This document shows, piece after piece, positions 51,708 to 61,463 of a DNA stretch of 64,000 nt. The position numbers were made by a program, and so were the translations under genes. A model generated the notes under the pieces. The model saw only the letters and a program-made list of their open reading frames with translations, was not told the origin of the DNA and did no database searches. The stretch covers positions 310,001 to 374,000 of the forward strand of contig OY761542.1 in NCBI GenBank assembly GCA_963664635.1, given 5' to 3'. The stretch's first letter is position 1, and each line of letters starts with the position of its first letter. The DNA comes from VXNE01 sp963664635 (GTDB lineage Bacteria > Pseudomonadota > Gammaproteobacteria > Pseudomonadales > Azotimanducaceae).

Positions 51708-53969
51708 TCACCCCGCGGGGACGATCCGCCAGATCTCCTCGATGTCGAGGTCCTCGCGCCGCAGGTGGACGGTGTGATGGCGCCCCGCGAGCCACGTCTC
51801 GAAGTGGTCCGTGACGTGCGTGCTTCCCGGGCGGCCGCTGTTGCCGGAGGCAATCACGAAGCGGCAGTGGTCCGGGTCGGCGAGGTCGACGACGAGGCGG
51901 TAGGCGGGACCGTGGTAGACCCGCTGCGGGACCCTGTCGGGCCCGGCGTCCGTGCCCGGACCGGGTCCCATGTGCATCCCCATCGCCAGAGTCGTGGCGC
52001 TGCCGCCGACCGGCGCCGGCCCGACCTGCATGGCCTCCCACGGCGCACGCTTGCGTAGCGTGTGCCAGAACTGGATCTGGTGGATCGCGCCGTAGGACCA
52101 GCCGGACGGGTCTCCGAGTTCCCGTTCCAGGGCGTCGAACACTTCGCGAAAAACGTCGCGAATGGTGTCGCGAACGGCATCGGCGTCCCAAGCTGGCGCC
52201 GGATAGAGGCTCGGCTCGATGCGGCTCAGCATGGGCGCCGCGTAGGGCTGCGCGGCGAAGTCCGATCCCAGGGTCTCGACCAGGAAGCGGCAGTGCCAGG
52301 CGCGGTCCAGGAAGGTGTAGTAGATGGCCGCCGCCGCGGATTCGGGGTCGGCATGCCCGTCCCAGGCCGCGAGCGCCTCGTGGAGGATGTCGAGATTCCG
52401 GTCGCCCGTGCTCTCGAGGAACGGCAGGAACTCGGGGACGAGCGCGGTCGCGCGGAGGTCCTTCCGGTCCGACTGCATGGCCTCGAAGTCTGCGGCGGTG
52501 AAACCGGACCCGCTGCGGAGGAGTTCGTCGATCCGGTCGGCGCGCGCCTTCGACGTGGCGAACGTGTGGACGGGGAAGGGGGCGCGCTCGCCGAGCGTGT
52601 CGTTGTTGGCCGTCAGCGCGTAACCGCGGGGCGGGTCCACTTCGACGGTGAGTTCGGCGGCGGTCGTCTGCTCGAAGTCGTTGCGGGCGACCCAGCCGGC
52701 GAGCGGCACGACGCCGGTCACCTCGCGCCGTTTCGGCAGGGTGGCGACGATGAACCGCCGCAGGCCGTCGTGGCGGTCGACGACGATGATGTTGTTGACG
52801 AGCGGCGTGACGTCGTTCTCGAACAGCGTCCCCTCGAACTCCTCGGCGGTCGTGGCCAGGGGCAAGCGCGCGAGCGCGCCGGCGGAGGTGGGGTTGTGCG
52901 CCAGCGGCCAGCGCACCGCCGTGCGGAACGAACCGTCCGGGGCGTCGCGCATTCCCATCTCGTGGGTGAGCGGTTCGAGCAGGGGGCCGTGCGGGCTGCT
53001 GACGACCCCGTATTCGCGCGCCTGCTCGCCGCGCACGGCAATGGTCTCCATGCGTCGCTGGAGTGGCTGCCAGCCGTCCGGCGTGCGCACGCGGTCTGCG
53101 TCCACCTCTTCGATGTAGACGTCGTAGTTGTCGATCATCCCGGTGGTGAGGCCCCACGCGAGATCGCGCGTGTATCCCATCATGAAGTAGGGCACACCCG
53201 GGAAGGACGCCCCGAACACGTCCCAGCCGGGCGCATGGAGGTGCACGTAGAAGAACGTGTTCGGGATCGAGTGCGGCTGGTGGGGGTCCATGGCGAGCAT
53301 GGGTTTGCCGGATGCGGTGAGCGCGCCCGTCACGGCCCAGTTGTTGCTGCCGCTGAAGCGCGCGTCGGGGTAGACGAGGCCGATGGGCTGGAGGTCCAGT
53401 TCGCGGAGCGGTTCTGTCAGGCGGCGCACCTCGTCGGCGTCGGATTCGGAGAACAGCGGTGCGTGCGGGCGGAAGCGCTCGATCCCGTGGCGCGCCATGA
53501 TCCGCCCGAGGAACATCTTCTCCGGCCAGTTCCGCGCCTGGAACCAGCTCGTGAAGCGGTACCGCGAGGCAATGTCGGCGCGCGTGAACGGCCTCGGTTC
53601 CGCCGCGGTCCCGGCGAACTCGGGGGGCGGGGCATCGAGGGAAGCCACGTAGGCGTTCAGCCCCTCGAGATACGCGTCGACGATCCAGTCGCCCTCGCTC
53701 TCCGGAGTGCCGATCCGGGTCGCCGGCACGTCGAAGGCCCGATGCAGCAGGTCCTGCCGGACAAAGCGCTCGCCCAGGACTTCCGCAGCGTTGCCGTTCG
53801 CATAGAGGCACGACAGGTGGATCTGCCACAGGCGCTCGTAGCCCTCGACGTAGCCCATGCCCCGGTAGGCGTCGGCGATCGTCGAGGCGTAGACGTGCGG
53901 GACGCCCAGGTGATCGTGGCAGATCTCGAAGGGGGCGTCGCAACGGGGGATCTCGACGCGTCGGTTCAT
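51708..53969 (-). CDS. Penicillin acylase family protein (Ntn hydrolase)
   Basis: A 753-residue protein starting MNRRVEIPRCDAPFEICHDH. It has the alpha-chain segment GVPHVYASTIADAYRGMGYV and a beta-chain start at SNNWAVTGALTASGKPMLAMD, whose Ser would be the N-terminal nucleophile after autoprocessing. DPHQPHSIPN, GYTRDLAWGLTTGMIDNYDV and TANNDTLGER-like blocks follow. No clear signal peptide is present with this start, so it may be cytoplasmic. It cleaves amide bonds (beta-lactam side chains or acyl-homoserine lactones in relatives); the real substrate is unknown. The 276 bases from 53970 to 54245 hold nothing recognisable. Confidence 0.9.
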   Translation of the reverse strand: MNRRVEIPRCDAPFEICHDHLGVPHVYASTIADAYRGMGYVEGYERLWQIHLSCLYANGNAAEVLGERFVRQDLLHRAFDVPATRIGTPESEGDWIVDAYLEGLNAYVASLDAPPPEFAGTAAEPRPFTRADIASRYRFTSWFQARNWPEKMFLGRIMARHGIERFRPHAPLFSESDADEVRRLTEPLRELDLQPIGLVYPDARFSGSNNWAVTGALTASGKPMLAMDPHQPHSIPNTFFYVHLHAPGWDVFGASFPGVPYFMMGYTRDLAWGLTTGMIDNYDVYIEEVDADRVRTPDGWQPLQRRMETIAVRGEQAREYGVVSSPHGPLLEPLTHEMGMRDAPDGSFRTAVRWPLAHNPTSAGALARLPLATTAEEFEGTLFENDVTPLVNNIIVVDRHDGLRRFIVATLPKRREVTGVVPLAGWVARNDFEQTTAAELTVEVDPPRGYALTANNDTLGERAPFPVHTFATSKARADRIDELLRSGSGFTAADFEAMQSDRKDLRATALVPEFLPFLESTGDRNLDILHEALAAWDGHADPESAAAAIYYTFLDRAWHCRFLVETLGSDFAAQPYAAPMLSRIEPSLYPAPAWDADAVRDTIRDVFREVFDALERELGDPSGWSYGAIHQIQFWHTLRKRAPWEAMQVGPAPVGGSATTLAMGMHMGPGPGTDAGPDRVPQRVYHGPAYRLVVDLADPDHCRFVIASGNSGRPGSTHVTDHFETWLAGRHHTVHLRREDLDIEEIWRIVPAG

Positions 53970-54245
53970 GGGGACGTCCTTGCCGCAAGCGGGATTATGG
54001 GGCCAAGCGCCGCCGGGACTTCCTCGACGGAGTGGCGAGTGGCCGCACAGGGTGGCCACAATGGTGCGTGAGTGACGTTAGGGTTGCAGCCGGGCGTGGC
54101 TGACAGGCCTACGACGACGACGGCCCCAAGGTGCCAAAGAGCTTTCCCGAGCGCAAATGCCTCTCTGAGTCTGACCAGCATTTAGGCGAGCCGCAAGGTG
54201 AACATCACGAAACTCAGGTGCCGGTTGGCAGAAGCTAGGGTCGAG

Positions 54246-54791
54246 TCATACGCTGTCGTCTTGCCCAGATGTCTTTCGAACCCGGATCGTGCGCTTCTGG
54301 ATCAACAGCGTAGCCAGATGCTCCGGCATGTCGGCGACATCCACCATATCGTCTGGCTTTTTCGTGATCTTGTAGGTCACGGCCTGCCCTTCCGCCATTC
54401 GCACCAGTGACCCCGCCTTGTTCTCGGCTACCTCGCCCTTTCGCCACACGTTGAAGACAATGCTCTGTGGACAGATGCCGAGGCAGAGCAGGAAGTCATA
54501 CCGGCGATCGAGGCGGACGTGGTTGAATTGAAACGTGCCGTTGGCGCCGAGGGATGCCGTCTTGATCTCGAATTGCCGCCCCTCGATGCTCACGTCCGTC
54601 TTGGAAGTGCGAGTCCCGTTGCTCACCCGGAGCCCAGCAGCCGTGAGATGCCGCCGTATGAACTCCTCGCCGATCTCGCCACGGTTCGTGTTCCCTAGCA
54701 ATCGATAGCCGATCAACGGCGAGTTCCGCCAGATGTCTTTTGGCGCATGCTCTCGGATGATCTTTACCAGCAGATCGATAGGCGTCGTCAC
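54246..54791 (-). CDS. Type II restriction endonuclease candidate (PD-(D/E)XK)
   Basis: A 181-residue protein from GTG 54791, which overlaps the methyltransferase stop as GTGA. GEIGEEFIRRHLTAAGLRVS is followed by KTDVSIEGRQFEIKTASLGA: an upstream Glu, then D-V-S...E-I-K-T, the PD-(D/E)XK nuclease core. FLLCLGICPQSIVFNVW is a later beta strand. Linkage to a DNA methyltransferase makes restriction the likely role. Recognition sequence unknown. Confidence 0.72.
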   Translation of the reverse strand: MTTPIDLLVKIIREHAPKDIWRNSPLIGYRLLGNTNRGEIGEEFIRRHLTAAGLRVSNGTRTSKTDVSIEGRQFEIKTASLGANGTFQFNHVRLDRRYDFLLCLGICPQSIVFNVWRKGEVAENKAGSLVRMAEGQAVTYKITKKPDDMVDVADMPEHLATLLIQKRTIRVRKTSGQDDSV

Positions 54792-55492
54792 TCGGGCGCC
54801 TCCCAAAGCGCGCCGGAGGAACCCCGCTTCCAGAACACTAGAAAGTAGGAATGGTTCTTCCGAGCGTGCACCTGCCGCACCGTTCGGCTGACTCCAGGCC
54901 GGTTGTTGCGTGTCACTACGAACAAGTCCTCTGCCACGAAACCTAGTTCCTCGTAGGCCTCCATGATCTCCACATGGGTGAAACGCTGGCGGTTGGAACA
55001 TACTTCGTCCTGACACTTGACGATCATGACGCCGCGCTCGCGGAGGACGCGATACGCTTCCCTCGCGCCGTCGCAATACAAATCGAGCACTGCATCGTGG
55101 TACTTGCGACGCGTCCGATTGCCTGTGCCGTTATTGCGGTAATGCTGCTCGAAGGCTTGGTGGCTACGCGTTGCGTGCGCCGTTCCCCCTGGAGAGTGCA
55201 TGTAGGGCGGGTCAAGCACCACACAATCGATCATTCCGTTTTCGTAAGGCAAATCTCGGCAATCTACGCCATCAAGGATGTCCGTTGCGCGCAAGTCGTA
55301 CGAGCCTGGCGACACGTTCCGCCAGAACACACCTCTGCCGTAAGTGACGTCCGCTACGACGCTGCCAGAAGCGACGTACAAGCCCAAGATGCGGGGGAAC
55401 ACCTTGTCGTTGCCATCGGCATACGCAGTCAATACCAAGTCGTTAGACGGGCTACCATGCCGCACGACCCGCTTGCGCCGGGAATCCGTCAT
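54788..55492 (-). CDS. DNA adenine/cytosine-N4 methyltransferase of a type II R-M system
   Basis: A 234-residue AdoMet-dependent methyltransferase. SVVADVTYGRGVFWRNV is the AdoMet-binding motif I region; VVLDPPYMHSPGG is the DPPY catalytic motif IV; YRVLRERGVMIVKCQDEV and MEAYEELGFVAEDLFVVTRN follow. It should methylate adenine N6 or cytosine N4 to protect host DNA. No separate target-recognition domain is evident, so the enzyme is compact. It is coupled to the nuclease gene downstream by a 4-base overlap. Confidence 0.85.
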   Translation of the reverse strand: MTDSRRKRVVRHGSPSNDLVLTAYADGNDKVFPRILGLYVASGSVVADVTYGRGVFWRNVSPGSYDLRATDILDGVDCRDLPYENGMIDCVVLDPPYMHSPGGTAHATRSHQAFEQHYRNNGTGNRTRRKYHDAVLDLYCDGAREAYRVLRERGVMIVKCQDEVCSNRQRFTHVEIMEAYEELGFVAEDLFVVTRNNRPGVSRTVRQVHARKNHSYFLVFWKRGSSGALWEAPE

Positions 55493-55757
55493 GCAGCGCG
55501 CCGCTCCCGAGTTGGACGAGCCGATGCCTGCTTCATGAGAGGTGTCAGCATCAAGGCCATTTTGGACGAGCCAAGGGAGACGCCAATGCTAGTGCAGCAT
55601 GACCCGAATGTGAACGCTCGCCTCGCTTGCACAACCGGCGAACAACGTGCGGGCGCCACGCTTCCGCACGCCGCATCGGGCCGTGCGGGCAACGATCGAG
55701 GAGCGCCGTGGAGTTCGGCGATCTGGTGCGTGGTCGCCCCCGGCCAGGGATCCGGCG

Positions 55758-57521
55758 TCACCAGAGGCGCTCGTCGGCCCTGAAGCCGCCTTCCTCGTCT
55801 CCGGAAGCGGTCGCGCGGCGCCGCTCCCAGGCATTGGCAATCACTTCCAGTTGCTGCGATCGCAGGTGTTTGCCTACGGCAAGCGTTGGCCCGATCTCCA
55901 TGTAGGGTTCGTCTTCCAGGTTGAAGGCCGGCCACTCGGGTAGCGGCCCGCCGTTGGGATCTCCGGTCCGCGCGAAGCGGACCCAGGTCTCGGCCAGCAT
56001 CGACGAGAACTCCCTGTCGGCGTCCGTCGGGACGGCCTGAAAGCGCTCCAGGTCTCCCAGCAGGTACATCTGGAAGGATCCGTGAAAGGCGCCGTAGTAG
56101 TCGGCGTTCGGGGTCGGCGGGCGCCAACTGAACCAGTACAGGTACGCAACGCTCTCGACGTTGGTCATGCCCCTGGCCCAGGCGCGCATGGGATAGTTGA
56201 AGTTCAGGTCGTTCAGCAGGTCCCGCCAGGCTCGCGTGGCCTGCTCGTCGGTCGCGGCCGGGTAGTGGGACGCCACTTCCTCCCGGACCTCGGGCAGCAT
56301 GGACGCGGCGAACATGCTGAACCCGCGAATCCCGGGCGCCATCACCGTCGCGAGGTGCTCCACCGGCGCGGAGGACTCGTCGGAAGTGGAGCCGACCATG
56401 GTGGGCACGTCGGCCTGGTTGCCGCTGGCGAAGGTGGTCGCCACGTCCTGGACGAGCACGTCCCCATCTACCATGGGGAGGTATTCGTAGACGGAGAAGT
56501 CGCGGCTGGACTGGGCCACCTCGAGGATTCGTTCGGCAGGGACTTCGCGCAGGGCCGCCAGCGACTGGTCCCCTCCTTCGCCCACGAGGGCGGCGCCGAA
56601 CCGCAGGCCGTTGGATTCGCCGGAGGGCGCGAAGGACTGATCCCGGGTGCGGTCCCGCATGGGGTGGAACGGGGCGCCGCTCTGGCCGATGGCGCGATGG
56701 AACAGGCCCCGCGCCAACGGGCTCGCCTGCAGGACGGCGACGCTCGTGCCGCCCGAGGACTCGCCCAGGATGGTGACGTTGCCCGGATCGCCGCCGAAAT
56801 CCGCGATGTTGTCCCGCACCCATTCCAGGGCCTGTATCTGGTCGCGGAACCCCTGGTTGCCGGAAACGCCCTTGGGACTCTCCGCGGTCAGTTCCGGGTG
56901 CGCGAAGAATCCAAGCTGACCGAGGCGGTAGTTGAAGGTGACGAACACGGCGCCTTTCCCGGCCAATTGGTGGCCCGAGTGCATGGAACCGGCGCTGCCG
57001 ACCAATCCGCCGCCGTGGATCCACACCATGACCGGCCGGCCTTCGTCGCGCCGGTCCGCCGTGGTCCAGACGTTCAACGTCAGGCAGTCTTCGCTCTGTT
57101 GCTGCGGCGTCTTCGCCTGGTGGGCGGCGTAGAACGGAACGCTCTGGGGACGGCGCTGCGTGCACGCGGGGCCACGGGCGCTCGCGTCGCGGACGCCTTG
57201 CCAGGGCACGACCGGCGCCGGAGGCGCCCAGCGGAGGTCTCCCACCGGCGGCGCCGCGTAGGGTATGCCGTGGTATTGCCTGAGGCCGCCGGGCGAGGTG
57301 TCGCCGGTACCGCGGATGGCGCCGCCCGTCACCTGCACCTCCAGCCCTGGCGTCTGGGGCTCGGGTGGAGCGGACGGCGGGGGGGATTCCTCCTGCGCCG
57401 AGTCGGAACAGCCGGCGGAGAGCACCGCCAGGCAGAAGAGCGACAGGGGGATGCGCAGGCGAGATGCAGGAGCGTTGCGGGAAGTCGAGCGTTGTGGCTT
57501 GGGTGAGGGCTGTGCATGCAT
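55758..57521 (-). CDS. Type B carboxylesterase, lipoprotein (paralogue)
   Basis: A 587-residue carboxylesterase with lipoprotein signal (LSLFCLAVLSAGC). It has QYHGIPYAAPPVGDLRWAPP, SEDCLTLNVWTTADRRDEGR, the oxyanion VWIHGGGLVGSAG and nucleophile LGESSGGTSVAVLQ. The C-terminal half aligns by eye with the esterase at 39122-40813 (DFGGDPGNVTI, LARGLFHRAIGQSG). The two lie 15 kb apart, are the same type, and are not adjacent to each other. Substrate unknown. Confidence 0.94.
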   Translation of the reverse strand: MHAQPSPKPQRSTSRNAPASRLRIPLSLFCLAVLSAGCSDSAQEESPPPSAPPEPQTPGLEVQVTGGAIRGTGDTSPGGLRQYHGIPYAAPPVGDLRWAPPAPVVPWQGVRDASARGPACTQRRPQSVPFYAAHQAKTPQQQSEDCLTLNVWTTADRRDEGRPVMVWIHGGGLVGSAGSMHSGHQLAGKGAVFVTFNYRLGQLGFFAHPELTAESPKGVSGNQGFRDQIQALEWVRDNIADFGGDPGNVTILGESSGGTSVAVLQASPLARGLFHRAIGQSGAPFHPMRDRTRDQSFAPSGESNGLRFGAALVGEGGDQSLAALREVPAERILEVAQSSRDFSVYEYLPMVDGDVLVQDVATTFASGNQADVPTMVGSTSDESSAPVEHLATVMAPGIRGFSMFAASMLPEVREEVASHYPAATDEQATRAWRDLLNDLNFNYPMRAWARGMTNVESVAYLYWFSWRPPTPNADYYGAFHGSFQMYLLGDLERFQAVPTDADREFSSMLAETWVRFARTGDPNGGPLPEWPAFNLEDEPYMEIGPTLAVGKHLRSQQLEVIANAWERRRATASGDEEGGFRADERLW

Positions 57522-57658
57522 CCGGCGGGGCCTCTGACGTTTGAAGGCTGTCGCGTGCAGCTTGGAGCAAGCATGTCGTCATCGGCAAGATCGAAGATTC
57601 GCTCTAACTCGAGTCTTATGTAACTATAGATGACGAAAATACGGGAAAAACGGCAACC

Positions 57659-58807
57659 ATGTATGCACGATTGCTGCCGACGCCGACGCGTTCGGTGCTG
57701 CTCTTCGGCCCGCGGGGTACGGGCAAGTCGACGTGGATTCGCATGCGATTCCCGGACGTCCCGACCTATGATCTCCTGGACACGGGCGAGTCGCTGCGCC
57801 TGAACAGGGCTCCCGGCGTCCTGTTCGACGAGTTGGAGCACCTGCCGCGCGGGAGCTGGGCGGTGGTCGACGAGGTGCAGAAGGCGCCCGCGTTGTTGGA
57901 CGAGGTGCATCGGCTGATCGAGACCCGCGGGCTCAACTTCGTCCTGTCCGGGTCGAGCGCACGCAAGCTTCGTCGGGGCGGGGTCAATCTCCTCGCGGGG
58001 CGGGCGACGACGGTGTCGATGTTCCCCCTGGTGTCCGCCGAACTTGCCTTCGACGTGGACGTCGACCGGACGCTGCGGTTCGGATCGCTGCCGACTGCCG
58101 TCACCGACGAGGACCCACGCGACTACCTGCGCACCTATGCCGAGACCTACCTGGACCAGGAGATCCGGGCCGAGGCGCTGACACGGAACCTGGGCGCCTT
58201 CGCGCGCTTCCTGGAGGTGGCGGCGCGTCAGAACGGCCAGGCCACCAACGCGGCCTCGATCGCCCGGGATGCCGGCGTCGCCCGGGCGACCGTGCGCAAC
58301 CACTTCGACGTGTTGACGGACACGCTGATCGGCTACTGGCTGCCGGCCTGGAAGCTGAAGTCCGCGAACAGGCAGGTGGCGCACAGCAAGTTCTACCTGT
58401 TCGACTGCGGCGTCGCCCGGGCGCTGTCCGGCCGCCTGGCATATCCGCTGACGCCCGAGGAGCGCGGGCCGCTGCTGGAAACCTGGATCGTCGGTGAGAT
58501 GCGCGCCCACCTCGCCTGTTCGGGGCTGCACTATCCGCTGCACTTCTGGCGCACCTACCACGGCACCGAAGTCGACGTGCTGTGCGAGACCGCGCATGGC
58601 TTCGTCGGCGTGGAAATCAAGGCCGGCGACCACTGGGAGCGCCGTTTCAACCGGGGCCTGCACACGGTGCGGTCGGACCTGGGAGCCGATCGCACGGCCT
58701 GTCACGGCGTCTACATGGGCGCCCGCGACGCCGTTGTCGACGACGTGACCGTGCATCCCGTACTGGGCTTCCTGAAGCGCATGTGGGACGGGGAGATCTT
58801 CGCGTAG
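57659..58807 (+). CDS. AAA ATPase with DUF4143 C-terminal domain
   Basis: A 382-residue protein: SVLLFGPRGTGKSTWIRMRF (Walker A), GSWAVVDEVQKAPALLDEVH (Walker B), NFVLSGSSARKLRR (sensor), then a DUF4143 domain with LETWIVGEMRAHL, HFWRTYHGTEVDVLCE and FVGVEIKAGDHW, a nuclease-like E-x-K ending. The family is widespread in genomes with many toxin-antitoxin systems; its function is unproven. It diverges from the esterase over an AT-rich 137-base spacer. Confidence 0.9.
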   Translation: MYARLLPTPTRSVLLFGPRGTGKSTWIRMRFPDVPTYDLLDTGESLRLNRAPGVLFDELEHLPRGSWAVVDEVQKAPALLDEVHRLIETRGLNFVLSGSSARKLRRGGVNLLAGRATTVSMFPLVSAELAFDVDVDRTLRFGSLPTAVTDEDPRDYLRTYAETYLDQEIRAEALTRNLGAFARFLEVAARQNGQATNAASIARDAGVARATVRNHFDVLTDTLIGYWLPAWKLKSANRQVAHSKFYLFDCGVARALSGRLAYPLTPEERGPLLETWIVGEMRAHLACSGLHYPLHFWRTYHGTEVDVLCETAHGFVGVEIKAGDHWERRFNRGLHTVRSDLGADRTACHGVYMGARDAVVDDVTVHPVLGFLKRMWDGEIFA

Positions 58808-58847
58808 CGGCTGCCGACGGCGGCCCGACCCCCGGGGTCGAACATCG

Positions 58848-58927
58848 CGTAGGGGCGGCCCTTGTGGTCGCCCGTCTCCGAGATCGTACATGCATTCAAA
58901 CGGGACGGGACAAGCCCGTCCCCTACG
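58848..58927. repeat. 80-bp palindromic repeat element with terminal inverted repeats
   Basis: Bounded by cgtagggg and cccctacg. Inside are two hairpins: gggcggcc-cttgt-ggtcgccc (58853-58873) and gggacggg-acaag-cccgtccc (58902-58922). It lies between the DUF4143 ATPase and the MsrQ-like gene. Confidence 0.75.
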
Positions 58928-59037
58928 ACGCCCGCCACGGGATCGTGCATGGAACAGCCCTCCCGAGTGCCAGAGTCACGACGGAGGTCGGCCGGACGAC
59001 CGTACAAGGGTAGGCAAACAGTAGAAGGCCACGTCCG

Positions 59038-59664
59038 ATGCCAGTGATCGCCCGCCTCGCCTCCTTTCCGGTCTGGTTCTGGCTGCTCCTCTCGGTGCCG
59101 GCCGTGCCGATGCTGTGGGCGCTTTCTTCTTCCGGAACCGAGGCGGCCGAGCGCCTGCTGCACCCGACCGGCGAGTTCGCGGCGCGCTTTCTCATCCTTG
59201 CCCTGGCGATCACCCCGCTGCGCCTGATCTTCCCCAACGCGGGCTGGCTGAGGTGGTTGGCGCGCCGGCGCCGCGCGGTCGGAGTCGCGGCCTTCGGATA
59301 CGCCGCACTGCACACCGTGCTGTACGTCGTCGACATGGCGACGATACGGGAGATGTGGGCGGAGTTCTTCGCCCTGGGCATCTGGACCGGCTGGGCGGCC
59401 CTTGCGATCTTCATCCCGCTCGCGGTGACCAGCAACGACGCCGCCCAGCGCCTGCTCCGGCGCGGGTGGAGCCGCTTGCACCGCCTGGTGTACGGCGCCG
59501 CGATCCTGACCCTGCTGCACTGGATCTTCATCCACAACAACCTGGGTCCGGCGCTGGTGCACTTCGTGCCCCTCGCGGGCCTCGAAGCCTACCGGGTGTT
59601 CCGGCGCTTCCGCGGGGAAGACGCCGGGACCGAACCGGACGTCCGCCTGGAGAGACCGGTCTGA
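59038..59664 (+). CDS. Ferric reductase-like transmembrane protein, MsrQ/YedZ type
   Basis: A 208-residue protein with about six hydrophobic helices: FWLLLSVPAVPMLWALS, AARFLILALAITPLRLIF, VAAFGYAALHTVLYVVD, WTGWAALAIFIPLAVTSN, LVYGAAILTLLHWIFIHN and VHFVPLAGLEAYRVF. LHTVLY and RLHRLVYGAAILTLLHWIF carry the heme-ligand histidines. MsrQ passes electrons to the periplasmic methionine sulfoxide reductase MsrP; msrP is not adjacent, so the electron acceptor is uncertain. Confidence 0.82.
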   Translation: MPVIARLASFPVWFWLLLSVPAVPMLWALSSSGTEAAERLLHPTGEFAARFLILALAITPLRLIFPNAGWLRWLARRRRAVGVAAFGYAALHTVLYVVDMATIREMWAEFFALGIWTGWAALAIFIPLAVTSNDAAQRLLRRGWSRLHRLVYGAAILTLLHWIFIHNNLGPALVHFVPLAGLEAYRVFRRFRGEDAGTEPDVRLERPV

Positions 59665-59771
59665 AGCTGTCCCGGCGTGGATCTAGCCGGTGCGTGGAGC
59701 CTGAACGATGCGGTCAGTCGCGACCCGGCACCGCCGCCGTAGCCCGGGGCGCCTCGGTTCTCGAGCTGCTC

Positions 59772-60689
59772 CTACGCGTTCACCGCCTTCGGCAACGGAT
59801 ACACCTGCGACTGGTACGGATTCCCGAAGCCGGCGAACTCCCGGAACGTGTCCGGATCGACGCAGTCGTCCGCCAGCTCCTGCGGGAAGTGGTTGGGAAT
59901 GTCGTCCTGTGGCAGGAGCGACATGTGCCGGTAGTAGTTGGCGATCGTGACGCGCAGGCCTGGGGTCTTCTTCGCGTAGGCGCCGTGCCACAGGGCGCCG
60001 TGGAACGCGATCACCGAACCGCGCGGGCACTCGATGGGGATGGCTTCCGCCGCCGCGTTCTCGTGCGGATGGCACTTGCGCTTGTGCGACCCCGGCACGC
60101 ACGCGAAGGCGCCGTCTTCCAGGGTGTAGTCGGTCAGGCACCAGTTGCAGTTGGCGTTCAGGGCCTTGTCCCCCCAGGGCAGGGGAATGCCGCCCTGGTC
60201 CACGTGCAGTCCGAGGGTCTCGCCGTAGCCGTCTCCGGCCCACTTGATGAAGGAGTTGTGCGAACTGAACCGTGCTGCCCACCCGTCGGCGCCGAACAGC
60301 GGGTGCCCGAAGCTGCCGATCATGTAGTTGATCAGCGCCGTGCCGGCACGGTTGACGGCGAGGTCGCGGAACGCGCGGTGATACGTGCACAACTGCATGA
60401 GCTGGAACTGGCTGGGCGTCGCGCCGGACCGCAGCTCCAGGAAGCCCCGGAAGTCCCCGTAGTCGAGGTCGGACTCCGGCCCCCCTTCGACCGTGAACTT
60501 GCAGCCGATGTATTCCTCCGACTTGTCGAGCAGCAACTGCACGAGTTCGTCGACCTGCGCCATCGTCACCCCGGTGACCTCGGGCGGCACCACGGCGTAG
60601 CCCTGCTCATCGATCTGCTCGATGTAGGGCTGGAGCCCCAGCTCCTCGATGGTTTCCTGGAGTTCGTCCATCTTCGTCGTGACGGTCAT
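59772..60689 (-). CDS. Phytanoyl-CoA dioxygenase family protein
   Basis: A 305-residue Fe(II)/2-oxoglutarate oxygenase. It has ETLGLHVDQGGIP (HxD metal ligands), GAFACVPGSHKRKCHP, IAFHGALWHGAYAKK (distal His) and GLRVTIANYYRH (Arg for 2-oxoglutarate). ATG 60689 is chosen over an upstream frame without conservation. Substrate unknown; relatives hydroxylate fatty acyl chains and small metabolites. Confidence 0.9.
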   Translation of the reverse strand: MTVTTKMDELQETIEELGLQPYIEQIDEQGYAVVPPEVTGVTMAQVDELVQLLLDKSEEYIGCKFTVEGGPESDLDYGDFRGFLELRSGATPSQFQLMQLCTYHRAFRDLAVNRAGTALINYMIGSFGHPLFGADGWAARFSSHNSFIKWAGDGYGETLGLHVDQGGIPLPWGDKALNANCNWCLTDYTLEDGAFACVPGSHKRKCHPHENAAAEAIPIECPRGSVIAFHGALWHGAYAKKTPGLRVTIANYYRHMSLLPQDDIPNHFPQELADDCVDPDTFREFAGFGNPYQSQVYPLPKAVNA

Positions 60690-60848
60690 CGTTCGGTCCG
60701 GTTTCGTGTCGGGGCACGGGAATATACAACGACGCTCGTGGCCTTGTGGCCGGGTCAAGGGGCAGTGTGGTGCGCCCGCCTTGGTCGGGTGCCCGTCCTG
60801 GACGAAAGCGACGCTTGGACTGAGGTGAGTGCCCGGCGCGATTGGCGC

Positions 60849-61393
60849 CTACAAGCGCTTCCTGGCGATGTCGCCGACCCGAACGTTGCCGGGTTCGACC
60901 ACCCTCGCGTTGATGCCGCGCAGGTTGCGTTGACGCCCCTGTTTCGAGTTGACGAACCGGGTGGCGTCCGGCCCGAACCGGGCGGTGAACTTGCGACAAC
61001 CCGTATGAGGAATCGCGGTGACCTCGATCACGGCTTCGCCGAGTTGCAGGCGCGTGCCCGGCGGCAGGTTCTCGTGGCCCAGGTCGAGATCGATGTACAA
61101 CTGGTCCCCGCCATCGCCCCGCGCTCCCGGCTCCCCGCCACGAGCGCCGCGGCCCTGGCGTTCATCACCGTGATCTGCATGTCCCGATGTTCGGCCGGGT
61201 CCCGTCCGTGCGTGCTGTCGCGCCACTTGTCGCCGACCAGCCCGGCCTCGAGGTCGAGCACGCCGGCATCCAGGATCTCACGGTCGTTGGTGCGCGGCCG
61301 GCGCGCGAGCATCTCCAGACGGCCGCCATCGCTTGGCGACCCTTGAACGTGGGCAAGCCCCGCTTCGAGTTCATCGCGGGTGAGGTGTTTCAT
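60849..61393 (-). pseudogene. MOSC-domain protein, frameshifted
   Basis: The first part from ATG 61393 reads MKHLTRDELEAGLAHVQGSP, LVGDKWRDSTHG and MQITVMNARAAALVAG. A frame change near 61125 is needed to continue with LYIDLDLGHENLPPGTRLQL, EVTAIPHTGCRKFTARFG and NLRGINARVVEPGNVRVGD. Together they form a complete MOSC domain of about 180 residues, with the conserved Cys in HTGCRKF. MOSC proteins handle molybdenum cofactor sulfur or bind reactive oxygenated bases. One indel would restore it. Confidence 0.75.
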
Positions 61394-61463
61394 CGGGCGC
61401 ACTCGGTGAGGATTCGGCGACCTGGAATATGGGCAAGGCGGGCATTCGCTGCAACCGGACCGA

